Assembly (NCBI GenBank): GCA_049999805.1
Contig: JBNGIO010002838.1
Span: forward strand, 1 to 23,852
Length of the DNA: 23,852 nucleotides
Origin: Folioceros fuciformis
Taxonomy: Eukaryota > Anthocerotophyta > Anthocerotopsida > Anthocerotales
Reading direction: 5' to 3'
In this document: positions 1-8,734 of the stretch, piece after piece
How the letters are laid out: each line of letters starts with the position of its first letter
Numbering within the stretch: the stretch's first letter is position 1
Translations under genes and position numbers: made by a program
The notes under the pieces: generated by a model
Told to the model about the DNA's origin: nothing
Database searches by the model: none
What the model saw: the letters and a program-made list of their open reading frames with translations, nothing else

Positions 1-106
1 ATCATTGCAACTTAGGCCACAAACAAAGCTCTTGATAGAATCATTGCAGTCTAAGGTCTCCCCAACTCGACTTCATCCGGTATTCATCCGCTTGCTCCAA
101 CTCTAG
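1..106 (+). repeat. Edge of a 39-bp satellite-like repeat running into an open frame
   Basis: The first 47 bases hold a little over one unit of the 39-bp repeat seen again at the far end of the window. The unit includes CTTAGGCCACAAACAAAGCT. Frame 2 is open from base 2 to a TAG at 104-106 and reads the same 13-residue repeat (LIESLQLRPQTKL) as the right-hand array, before leaving the repeat at about base 49. No ATG is visible, so a coding role is unproven. It may equally be the end of an array cut by the contig edge. Confidence 0.75.
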
Positions 107-1550
107 ACCCATAGGTCCTAGCTGAAAAACTGGCGTACTGTTGAGGGGGGATCCGGGAAGTCTAATGGGTGCTTCCACCATAACAAAAAACCCCCGCTTG
201 TCTGGGGGCCGCTTGAGATATCACTTCTCTTAGGCTAGCCAACAAATCCCTGCGTATAGTGTCTAGGATGACTCGTGCACAGGTTGCAAAGATTCCGAAC
301 TGCATTTGGAGATGGAAGGGAGATTTCCATGACTTTTGTTCCCAGTCCCAAATGCCCCGCAGGAACACTATGCCCCTCAGTCCTGCATTCCGAAAGTGTT
401 GGGACCTTCTGATCCCGCGTGCTTGCTCCTGTGACCACATGTGGGGTAGACCCTGCAGAGGTAATGCCAGAGCTTCTGAACGTTTATCCGGGGGTTGCCA
501 GCGGGCCATAGCCAGAGCCTTGCGGAAACTACTCCAAATGGAGTGCCATAGCGGCGACCCTTCCCCTTGAGCGAACCGGATGCGATCCGCAAGAACATGC
601 ACTATGCTCTATTGACCTCTCGTGCTAAGTTGGGCGCTATGGAGTCTAGCAGTGAAGAAGTCTTCCATGGGAAGTCCAGAGGACCCATAGCTTTGAGCAC
701 CCCTTGCACGTGAAGAGCCTGGGTCTTGAGGACCGGGTCAACTAAGGCTAGGCCACCCTAAAGTTTGGGTTGAGTCAAGAGATCCCAAGCTACTTTTTGG
801 CAGTTACCTTCCCCCTCCACCAGCCTACTCCATAAGCACTATCTGATGGTTTGTTTCAGCTTGGCAATGTCCACTCAAGACGGGGACCAAACAAATTGGA
901 AATACCACAGCATTGCTGTCAGGATGTAGTTTATGGCAACTACCCTGGCCGCCGTGGAGAGCTGTAATGTTTGGAGGGCTTGAGCTTTCCTGATGAACCT
1001 TGAAACAATATACTTCTCAATTTCCCCATCCTCCTCCCCCTCCTGTAGAGGGATATCAAGGTATTTGTGGAACTGGTTTCCACAGATGGGCTCGATATGG
1101 ATCACTAGGACGGGGATTCTATCACCTGTGTTTAGGCATATCATCTTTGGTTTGGCCCAGTTAACTTCACACCCCGATAATACGCCAAACTCCTCAACGA
1201 CCTGCATCATGGCTTGCAACAATCTTTCATTAGCCCTGGAAAACAGCATGGTGTCGTCAGCCAAACAAGAGATCCTGCATTCTTTGCCCAGTGGATCTCT
1301 TATGCCTTCTACTTCAGGTGCGAGTTGCTTCTCCATATGAGTAAATTAGTAAGGATGGAGAAAATAGGTGGGGCCAGAGGGCATCCCTGCCTCACAGACC
1401 GGGTGATGGGGAAGCGCTCTGAGATTTCACCATTCACCGCCACTTTGGCACCACCATCTTTGGTCAGAATAACCACCCAGTGGCATGGCGGCATGGCCAG
1501 CAAAGCTCGGTGAAGGTCTTCCACGCTGAGAGGGCTTTCCAGCTCATGAC
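107..1550 (-). pseudogene. LINE reverse transcriptase fragment, decayed
   Basis: This is the middle-to-C-terminal part of a plant LINE (L1-type) ORF2, whose RT copies the element RNA at a nicked target. Read on the minus strand, 1524-1309 gives the RT block with SVRQGCPLAPPIFSILTN. After a frame change near 1330, 1336-875 gives the catalytic block CLADDTMLFSRAN (the ADD of the YADD box) followed by GVLSGCEVNWAKPK, also typical of LINE RT. Between 874 and 603 the thumb-like GGLALVDPVLKTQALHVQ can be read across stops. 602-162 gives the distal region with WHSIWSSFRKALAMARW. The N-terminal endonuclease and the first RT blocks are absent. The frame is broken by shifts and stops, so it is dead. 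The left end is uncertain: nothing recognisable lies between about 107 and 161. Confidence 0.85.
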
Positions 1551-1570
1551 TTTTTTTTCTTTCTTTTTTT
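1551..1570 (-). other. A-rich tail of the upstream LINE, minus strand
   Basis: Twenty bases that are T except for two C on the plus strand, so A-rich on the minus strand. The tract lies exactly between the 3' end of one LINE piece (zf-RVT domain, to its right) and the start of an RT piece (to its left), which is where the poly-A tail of an inserted LINE would be. Confidence 0.65.
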
Positions 1571-2579
1571 CGCGAAGAAAAAGATTCTGATTAATTAATG
1601 GAAGATGTCTTCCACTTACAAGACATAGGAAGGACCCCCTGCTTACGTATGTACAATGCATGAGCACCATGAGAGAGGGGAAGGCCGACCTTGTGTCCAA
1701 AAACTCAAGACATGACACTCAAAGAGCACACCCCTAGGCTATGGTAGTAGTAGGCTGCTAAGACCACTCAGACTTAAACCTCAAATTCGACCAAAGACCA
1801 TAAGGGCTCACCTTCCCCATGGACACGTGTGATTCCACTGCTCATCATTCCCAGGATCAAGAAAGCCCACCTTCCTCCATTCTTTCCGCTTGAACTGTTT
1901 CTGATGGGACTGCCACAAAGCTTCTGCTGCAATCAGTAAGTGTTCCCATATGCACCATAATAAAGCCTTAGTTGAGGCTGACTCTTGTCCTCCATAGACC
2001 ACAGAGGACCAGTTAACCCAAAGAGAAAAAAGGCACGAAGACCACAGCAACCCCCACCATTGTGTCTGAAGTAGAGGCTTGCTCGAGACTGCATCCAACC
2101 CAAATAAGGCTGATTGTTTCTTGATCCTGAGATTAGTACCAGGAAAAATCTTTTGCAACCAGCTACCCACCTCCCTCCAAATTTCTTGAGTAAAGCTGCA
2201 ATGAAAGAACATGTGCTGACTTCTGTTTGGGGCACCAGAGGTGCAAAGTTGACACAGCTCCTCTCCCGTTGCAACTAACAACCCATCCCAGCGATCTGCA
2301 TTAGGTAAACATGCTTGAAAAAAGCACCAAACCGTAGTCCTCACCTTGGGAGGGATTCCTGCAGACTTCCATAGTAGCTTGATAGCTTCCCTTTGTCGCC
2401 GTATAGATAGTTGCAACCTGGGAGCCATTGGTTGTCGTTGATTGTTTTTTTGTGCTCATACTATCCAGAGGAATATGTCCGCCGTTGGGAAGTTGAAGAA
2501 AGATCTAAGGCAAGCCTCCTTGCACCCTAGACGCCTGGGCCATTTGTAGAGGTCTGGTCTTTAGGCCAATGCCAAGGCC
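1571..2579 (-). pseudogene. LINE 3' end with zf-RVT-like domain and 3' UTR
   Basis: The minus-strand ORF 2428-1808 (206 codons, no stop) matches the C-terminal zinc-binding region of plant LINE ORF2 proteins. It contains IPPKVRTTVWCFFQACLPNA, then a Cys/His cluster (ELCQLCTSG followed by HMFFHCSF), then W-rich text. Weaker LINE-like coding text seems to continue upstream to about 2579 (FFNFPTADIFLW). Downstream of the ORF, 1807-1571 has no recognisable coding text and is best read as a 3' UTR leading into the A-rich tract. In a single LINE this domain follows the RT; here it precedes an RT piece in the direction of reading, so the two belong to different copies or to a rearranged one. The Met at 2428 is probably not the true start. 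Confidence 0.8.
2321..2357. repeat. 37-bp direct repeat, copy 1 (inside LINE zf-RVT)
   Basis: Exact copy of 2580-2616. In this position it encodes, on the minus strand, the IPPKVRTTVWCF part of the LINE domain, so this is the original location. Confidence 0.95.
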
Positions 2580-2616
2580 AAAGCACCAAACCGTAGTCCT
2601 CACCTTGGGAGGGATT
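2580..2616. repeat. 37-bp direct repeat, copy 2 (at the copia junction)
   Basis: Exact copy of 2321-2357, offset by 259 bp in the same orientation. It ends where readable copia protein begins at about 2617-2619, so it marks the left breakpoint of the copia fragment. Filler DNA copied from nearby during break repair is a likely origin; this is inference. Confidence 0.95.
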
Positions 2617-4646
2617 GCTTGCTAAACCCATCCACACATGAGATCCTGATAAGCAGGGATGTGGTATTTGATGAGTTAGCCTCCTGGTATAGCAACTCAG
2701 TTGCACTACCCTATGACGAACCCATAAGGGAGAGTACTGTTAAGAGTACTCCAGCAAAGGGTGAGGATGTGACCAATGGTGGATCACCAACGGTGAATCC
2801 ATGGTCTGGAAGACTGCGGAATGGTAAACCCAAGACCACTGACCCGGACATGTCAGTGAGGGGGAGAGTAGAAAGCAGCAAAACTGGAAACGAGGGATAT
2901 GAATCCTCAAGTAGTGAGAGCATTGACACTGAGTTTGGCATTCCGTCTGTGGAAATGCCAGGTGCTAAGGAGCAACAATATGCAAGGCAGGTTCAAAATG
3001 AACCAAGACCAAGGAGATCTGAGAGGGTTAGGAAACCCATTGACAGGTACACCTATATAAGCTACAATGCGCAACATTATGCGTATATGACAAGGGTCGT
3101 AGCTTGTAAGGAGCCAACCAAGTTTGCGGAGGCAGTGACAGATGATAAGTGGAGTCAAGCCATGGATGAAGAATACTCAGCATTAGTTGAGAACGGAACG
3201 TGGGATTTGGTTCAATTGCCTCATGGCAAGGTTCCTATTGGTTCTAAGTGGGTGTACAAGCTGAAGTTCAAGTCAGATGGAACGCTGGAGCGTTACAAGG
3301 CCAGGTTGGTTGCAAAGGGATATGCACAACAGTATGGTCTTGATTATGAGGAAACCTTTAGTCCAGTAGCCAAGATGACAACTGTAAGGACAGTCATAGC
3401 ATTAGCAGTAGCTAAAGGATGGAAGGTATGGCAAATGGATGTCAAGAATGCCTTCTTGAATGGTGAGTTGCAAGAGGAAGTGTACGTGGAACAGCCTGAA
3501 GGCTATGTTCATCCTAAGTTTCCAACATACGTATGCAAACTGAGGAAGGCATTGTATGGACTCAAACAGGCACCTAGAGCATGGAATGCTCGTATCACAA
3601 GCTATTTGAAGGAGCGAGGGTTTGTGATTGGAGACGCAGATCACAGTCTGTTTGTAAAACAGACTAAGGTAGGACAAGTGTGTCTTGTCGTTTATGTTGA
3701 CGACTTGATCATCACAGGAGATGATGCATATGGTATTGCAGATGTCAAGGCGAATCTGTAAAAAGAGTTCAAGGTGAAGGATCTTGGTGAACTTAGATAC
3801 TTCTTAGGAATTGAGGTGGTGTCTACACCTCAAGGAATCTGGCTATTCCAAAAACAATATGCTAAGGATATGTTGCAGAAGTATGGCATGGCAGATTGCA
3901 AAGCGATGGATACACCATTGGAGCAGAACGTCAAGCTGCAAATGGATGTAGGAGCTGAGCTGGAAAATGTGACTATGTATCGACAGATGGTCGGAAGTTT
4001 GATCTACTTGACTATCACACGTCCTGACTTAAGTTATGCAGTGGGACTGATTAGTCAATTCATGCAGAACCCAAGGAAACCGCACTTGGATGCAGTTAGA
4101 AGAATCATGAGATATGTGAAAGGAAGTACTGAGTTTGGATTGTTCTATGAGCATAGAAAGCATCTTGAACTGATAGGATATACAGATGCTGATTGGGCTG
4201 GTTGTGCGTATGACAGAAGATCAACTAGTGGATATGCATTCAGTCTGGGAAGTAGTATGATCAGCTGGCAAAGTAAGAAACAACCGACAGTTGCTTTGTC
4301 AAGCACAGAAGCAGAGTATCGAGGAGCTGCAATGGCAGCCTGTGAAGCAGCTTGGTTGCAGAAGTTGCTACATGATCTTGGAAATATAGTGAACAGCAAG
4401 GTTACAATCTACTGTGACAACATGAGTAGCATGAGGTTGGCTACCAATCCTGTGTTTCATGCTCGTTCGAAGCACATAGAAGTACATTATCATTTCATCA
4501 GGGAAGCGGTATTATCTGAGAAGATAGATCTTCGGCACGTGAAGACCGAAGACCAGGCAGCAGATATCTTTACTAAGTCGCTAGGTAGAGATAAGTTCTT
4601 ACACTTTCATGAACTACTTGGAGTGTTACAAATAGTCTTAGCTTGA
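2617..4646 (+). pseudogene. Ty1/copia RT and RNase H, 5'-truncated, one internal stop
   Basis: This is the C-terminal half of a copia polyprotein, which makes element cDNA in the virus-like particle. One frame is open from 2619 (TTG, reading LLNPSTHEILISRDVVFDE, the usual link between integrase and RT) to the TGA at 4644-4646, except for a TAA at 3759-3761. RT motifs include KWVYKLKFKSDGTLERYKAR, WQMDVKNAFLNGEL and YVDDLIITGDD (codons about 360-370). RNase H follows with YTDADWAG, SSTEAEYRGAA, YCDNMSSMR and the terminal HVKTEDQAADIFTKSL, so all four acidic residues are present. The stop sits just before EFKVKDLGELRYFLGIE, in the strongly conserved RT thumb region. Gag, protease and integrase of this copy are missing, because the 5' edge abuts LINE sequence. 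One stop in about 676 codons makes it the best preserved element here. Confidence 0.95.
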
Positions 4647-4653
4647 GGGGGAG
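4645..4653 (+). promoter_or_regulatory. Polypurine tract of the plus-strand copia element
   Basis: GAGGGGGAG overlaps the RNase H stop codon and is followed at once by TGTTAGA. This is the standard arrangement for plus-strand priming next to the 3' LTR of copia elements. Confidence 0.85.
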
Positions 4654-4800
4654 TGTTAGAAATCAAGCTCTAACTGAATTGTTATTAAGAGCATAAAACA
4701 CTTAGGATAGTGTAGATTATCCCATATTGAACTCGTAGTTATCTATCACCTAAGTGTTATCAGGATATATCAGGATATACTAGGATATTGCACCCTCGAG
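4654..4800 (+). mobile_element. Truncated 3' LTR of the plus-strand copia element
   Basis: The LTR starts TGTTAGAAATC directly after the polypurine tract. It carries a 32-bp tract (about 4703-4734, core GATTATCCCATATTGAAC) that recurs exactly at 7317-7348 and resembles a TCCCACATTGG-like motif common in plant copia LTRs. No CA terminus or pyrimidine-rich end is seen before minus-strand integrase text begins at about 4812, so the LTR is probably cut short. The right limit is approximate. Confidence 0.7.
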
Positions 4801-4811
4801 ACTAAGGCTTA

Positions 4812-6202
4812 CCTTATTGAGGGTTGCCCCGGAGTCCTTCTAAGCCTGTGGTACTATTTCAATAGGCGCGAGATCCGAAGACTTGGAGGTGTAGAAGGCT
4901 GGGCTTCTTGTTCCAGAATACCTCAAAAGGAGTCTTGGTTGGGACAGTACTGGTAATGATGCAATTAAGGATGTAGGTCACCGCCACTATGGCCTCAGCC
5001 CAATAGCCCTGTGGTAAGTTTGCTCATAAGAGCATGCTTCTCGTCATTGAAAGCAGGGTTTGGTTCTTGTGTTCTGACACACTATTCTGTTGTGGTGTGT
5101 AGGGCACTGTGAACTGGCGCAGGATTCCTGAAGCCTGCAAGAGGTCATTAAAGGATGAGTTAACAAATTCAGTGCCGTTATCGGTTCTAAGGGTCTTCAG
5201 GAGCTGTCCTAACTGCCTCTAGGCTATGGTAAGCCATTCCTTGAAGCAGGCATAGGTGTCACTCTTCAGCTGCATGGGCTAGGTCCACGTGTAGCGGCTG
5301 TAGTCATCATTGACTGTTAGGAAGTAACAAGCACCTCCAAGGGAGGGCTCATGGACTTTGCCTGAGATGTCTGCGTGGACTAACTCAAAGACTCGGGTGG
5401 CCCTCTGTGCAGGTGAATCAGGGAATGGTGACTCCTTCTGCTTGGCAAGGATGCATGATTCACACACACGTAACTGCTTGAAGCATTTGGGGAGGGGTTC
5501 TCGATGGCACTCTAGGGATGACATGTTAATCAGCTTCGACCTATTGACGTGTCCTAGGCGGGCATGCCACAACAAGGCCTGCTATGCCTGACTTAGGTTA
5601 GGACCTGTGGTTGAGTGGACAGCCTTTGTGTGTGGGTCTGAATTGTGACAGGTGATGTTGAGCCTGTATAGGTTGCTCTCAGGCAGTCCCTCAAAGGCAC
5701 ATGTGTGGGGAGATGACTTGCTTGTAGAAGCACCAGTGCTCACAGTCTGCGTGCATGTAGAAGGCCCGCTGTCCCATGAGCTGGCTCATGGACATGAGGT
5801 TCTTGGCCATGCCTGGGACGTAAATGACATCTGTCAGGGTTAGTTGAGTGCCATCATGGAGGCTGAAGACACAGGAACCCTTGCCCTCAATGCGCAGACT
5901 TGTCTTGCTCTACTCATCTGCAAGAAATACCTGACCTCCTTTTTGTGTTAGGTCAAGGGTACTAAAGAGGTCCCTCTTCTTGCAGATATGTGTCGTCGCC
6001 CCGGAGTCGAGGTACCAGCAGCTGTCATCACTGAGAGTGCTGGACAAGCAGACTGTTAGTATCTTCACAGGAGCCTTCAAGTCTCCTGGTTTGTTATGCC
6101 TCACGGCCACGTTTGCACTGGTTTTTGCTGCTTTGAGGGCTCGCCGGCCCTTCTTTTCCGGCATTCTCTGGCCCAGTGGCCGGGAAGGCCACACCAATTG
6201 CA
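4812..6202 (-). pseudogene. Ty1/copia zinc knuckle, protease and integrase, decayed
   Basis: Read leftward, this is the middle of a copia polyprotein. 6202-6161 encodes a perfect CX2CX4HX4C knuckle (CNWCGLPGHWAREC) that binds element RNA. In a shifted frame, 6197-5910 holds the aspartic protease box CWYLDSGATTHICKKRDLF. The protease-integrase link continues (LTDVIYVPGMAKNLMSMSQL, about 5850-5790). 5575-5279 has the integrase zinc-binding end (WHARLGHVNRSKL, then CESCILAK) and the first catalytic Asp (VHADISGKV). Past a TAG the core continues to about 4815 with RTDNGTEFVNSSF, a QQNSVSEHKNQTLL block carrying the catalytic Glu, and PFEVFWNKKPSLLHLQVFGS. Several stops and frame changes show decay, more than in the plus-strand copia half. 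RT and RNase H do not follow; the fragment meets the other element tail to tail at about 4800. Confidence 0.9.
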
Positions 6203-6204
6203 GT

Positions 6205-7215
6205 TGCTAGGTCTCTTGATGGGGCTTGAAGGTTCCTCCCTCTGTCCCTACATTGCTGTGCTTCTAGGTCTAGTTCTTCCCTTGCGGAAGTTTGTGGCTA
6301 ATACCTTCTCTCCCTTGTTCCTGAAGGTGGATGAGAAGGCGAGACTCTGCTCTTCCTGGAACAGCGCACCAATCACCTCCTCCAAGGTGATGGTCGCTAT
6401 CTGGCCAGGGGCAGCCACGGCAGCGCGTATGGGGCCGTTTTGGCTCGTAACAAAGGTCTGGTAGGAGGCAGGAAGAGTGCTCAGCAGTTGGGTGATAGCG
6501 TCCACCTCTGACATCTTCTCTCTTGTCATCGCAGTGAGTTGGGCACGTAGGTGCCGGAACTTGTTGACATGTGAGACCACCTTTTCTCCCTCTTTCATTT
6601 TAAGGGAGAAGAACTCCTGCCTGACTGTGCATAGCGTCATCATGTGCTGGATTTTGTATGTCTTTTCTAATTGGTCCCATATGCCATGTGCAGATGTGAG
6701 GTACTCTACCTTTGGGACCAAGTCTGCATCTAGCCCACAAATAATTAGGGCAACAGCAATGGCATTATGTTGTTCCCACCTGGCAATTTCATTGGCTGTG
6801 GGGGTAGGACTGGTATTGGGTCAGGTTTGGGGTAGGAACCGTCAACAATGGTCCAAACTCCCTAGGCCAGCAGGGTGGCCTTCATCCGGACTCTCCACAC
6901 AGTGTAGCCATACCCCTTAAACCTATCCTTCTCCTTGAGTTCTGAGGTGAAGGTAGGTGTGTTTGACGATGCTGCCATTGCTGATTGTTGGGTTGGGGTA
7001 TGTAGAGAGAGGTGATGGAAACCACTGATAAGGGAGTTGAGTTGTGCAAGGGTGACCATGTACGCCTACACCAACCAAGGGAGCTGTGGCTACGGTGGTA
7101 CGAGGGGGTAGGTGCGCATGTGACTCCTGCTATTGTGCTCCCGTTCCCTTATTAGCTGATGCTGGGACGTAGGTGGCGGGGCCTAGCTGAGCACAGAGTT
7201 CGGATGCCATCGGGG
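6205..7215 (-). pseudogene. Ty1/copia gag (UBN2-type), decayed
   Basis: This is the capsid part of the minus-strand copia element. The clearest block is 6721-6248, with GIWDQLEKTYKIQHMMTLCT, EGEKVVSHVNKFRHL, QLLSTLPASYQTFV and a C-terminal ALFQEEQSLAF. This is the usual helical order of plant copia gag. The N-terminal part can be read at 7059-6862 (KEKDRFKGYGYTVWRVRMKA, the common FxGxNYxxWxxxM-like start). The two blocks are in different frames with stops between them. The knuckle follows immediately. The original start is uncertain: an ATG at 7059 and an earlier ATG reading MASELCAQLGPATYVP near 7211 are both possible. A solo LTR lies just to the right. Confidence 0.85.
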
Positions 7216-7219
7216 TGGT

Positions 7220-7224
7220 GGCAC
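7220..7224. repeat. 5-bp target site duplication GGCAC, left copy
   Basis: GGCAC immediately before the TG that opens the 7225-7517 LTR; the second copy is at 7518-7522. Confidence 0.6.
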
Positions 7225-7517
7225 TGTTGAGTTATCGAGCTCTATATGAGCTAAACTCATGTGGTGTTAGTTATCCCAGTTGGGTTCATACTAGACTAGT
7301 TCTAGTTATTAGTGAACTTAGGATAGTGTAGATTATCCCATATTGAACCTGGAAGTTGTGTAGCCCTAAATGTACTACTTAAATGGAGACCTCGGACCTC
7401 CATAGTAAGACAGTGGTGATGTGTATTGTTTTCATGGTTGTGATCACCAATACCACCCTCTCTTCTCTCCTCTCCTCTCCTACACTTGCACGTAGATTGG
7501 AGTCGATCCTATTGACA
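7225..7517 (+). mobile_element. Probable solo copia LTR, 293 bp
   Basis: The segment opens TGTTGAGTTATC, closes CCTATTGACA, and is flanked on both sides by GGCAC. It contains at 7317-7348 the same 32 bp as the truncated LTR near 4703, in the same orientation, so it belongs to a related plus-strand copia family. A C/T-rich stretch (7455-7482) fits the end of such LTRs. No primer site follows and no polypurine tract precedes it, as expected for a solo LTR left after recombination between two LTRs. It lies inside or beside the 5' region of the minus-strand copia gag. The 3' boundary rests on the target duplication; a boundary at 7484 is the alternative. Confidence 0.65.
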
Positions 7518-7522
7518 GGCAC
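7518..7522. repeat. 5-bp target site duplication GGCAC, right copy
   Basis: GGCAC immediately after the CA of the 7225-7517 LTR, matching 7220-7224. Confidence 0.6.
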
Positions 7523-8497
7523 CTCAGTCCTGCGCCCAGTTGAAGGCCTTGCCACTGATGACCGTGGCATGGGTACACCTAGGGTGATGAGGGAGCTAAC
7601 ACAGCTTGTTAGGCCCAGATGGGGAGATAATGTTCTTATTACTATTATTTTCGAAAGGGGGCGGACCGAAGGGGTGAGCCCTAGGTTTGAGTCCAGGTGG
7701 GCTGTTACTAACCGTCATGTCCCAGCAGCTTGAAGAGGTTCACTACGTGGCCCAATGGGGAGGCGACGAGGTAGATCTCGGCGAGGGGCATAGAGCGCAT
7801 CGTGCCGGTTTGCGTTTGGGGCACCGAATGTGCCCGTTCGCCCAGGTCGGTGCTCCCTGGCAGCGGAAGTGTCTAGGGCCCAAGGCCGTCTGATCCCGAC
7901 TTGGCAAGCAAATCCCCTGAATGTCGCCTCTGTTGATCAAGGTTCTTGAGAAGATCTACAACCTGGCAGATGCTCTCACGGATCTTGTCAGAGGTGAGGA
8001 ATTCAAGGGTCTAGAGTTCGGGGTCGGGGTGTTGGGCGTGGATTCTGGAGGAAACCTGATACGAGAGCAAACTAGACAGCAATCCCTCCACGCGGCTGAG
8101 GATACTCCGGGACCTGTTGAGAATCTTCCTCAACTCTTTGTGTGGGTTGATGTCTGTATTGCGCTGGTGTGTGGCAGGTGTTCTAGGTGCTGGCAAGGGC
8201 CCCCAGGAGTTGAGCGAGTAGCACGCCGGCGTGGATTGTTCGTAGGAACAGTGGGTGCCGGAGATGCGGTCGCGTTGCAGGGGGAATTGCTGGCACTAGG
8301 GAGGAGAGTACTGCCACCGCGAGTGCCGAGCTCTTCCTCTCCTAGGGATGCGCGCACTTTCTGCAGAGAGGTGCGCCAAGTGATCAAGTGGGGAGCCTGC
8401 AGCGGTGAGTCCCTTTTCAGGCGCGCACTCGAATCTGCCCCTACTGGAAGCGCCCTGCCTCGGCATGGTTCCAGGAATCCTCTAGAGGTTTCAGCAT
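7523..8497 (-). other. Unrecognised internal region downstream of the minus-strand primer site
   Basis: On the minus strand this follows the LTR and primer binding site, where gag should begin. An ATG just after the primer site opens MPRQGASSRGRFECAPEKGL. Further on, in shifting frames, helical text appears (KELRKILNRSRSILSRVEGL, then DKIRESICQVVDLLKNLDQQ), and near 7860-7810 a Cys/His group (FRCQGAPTWANGHIRCPKRK) that might be a worn zinc knuckle. I recognise no family. It could be a diverged gag of the element whose LTR is at 8511-8728, or a leader carried by the copia element further left. Stops interrupt every frame, so it is probably dead. Confidence 0.4.
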
Positions 8498-8510
8498 GGC
8501 TCTGATACCA
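8498..8510 (-). promoter_or_regulatory. Primer binding site for initiator tRNA-Met
   Basis: The minus strand reads TGGTATCAGAGCC directly after the CA that ends the 8511-8728 LTR. TGGTATCAGAGC is the standard minus-strand primer site of plant copia elements, complementary to initiator methionine tRNA. It fixes the orientation (element runs leftward) and the inner edge of the LTR. Confidence 0.9.
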
Positions 8511-8728
8511 TGAGAACAAAGTGATTAGGAAGCATAGCGATTCTAGGAAAAATAGCTTTCTATGTGTTTTGCAATTGAATAATAAAGTAAAAAATTCACA
8601 TCAGTGTTTCTGCTTAAATAGCAGTTTATCTGCCTAATCGATTTACCCTCAAACAGCCGTGCCGTTTCGTCTGTGTTTACCTAGCACTTATGTTTAAGTA
8701 TAGTTAAGATGCTACATATGCTCTAACA
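8511..8728 (-). mobile_element. 5' LTR of a minus-strand copia-type element, 218 bp
   Basis: On the minus strand it runs from TGTTAGAGCATATG to TTCTCA, with TG and CA ends, and the primer site abuts its 3' end. A TATA-like TATTTAAG lies at 8620-8613, about 110 bp into the LTR. Gypsy protein text begins within a few bases of 8728, so the element appears to have inserted into a gypsy copy just upstream of its RT. The partner 3' LTR was not found to the left. Which internal genes belong to this LTR is uncertain; the decayed copia gag-integrase at 4812-7215 has the right orientation. Confidence 0.8.
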
Positions 8729-8734
8729 CGTACC

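Noticed and set aside
2617-8728. A single copia element with its 3' half inverted
   Set aside because: The two halves differ greatly in decay and the LTRs at 4654 and 8511 share only their first few bases, so two elements is the simpler reading. Kept as a testable finding.
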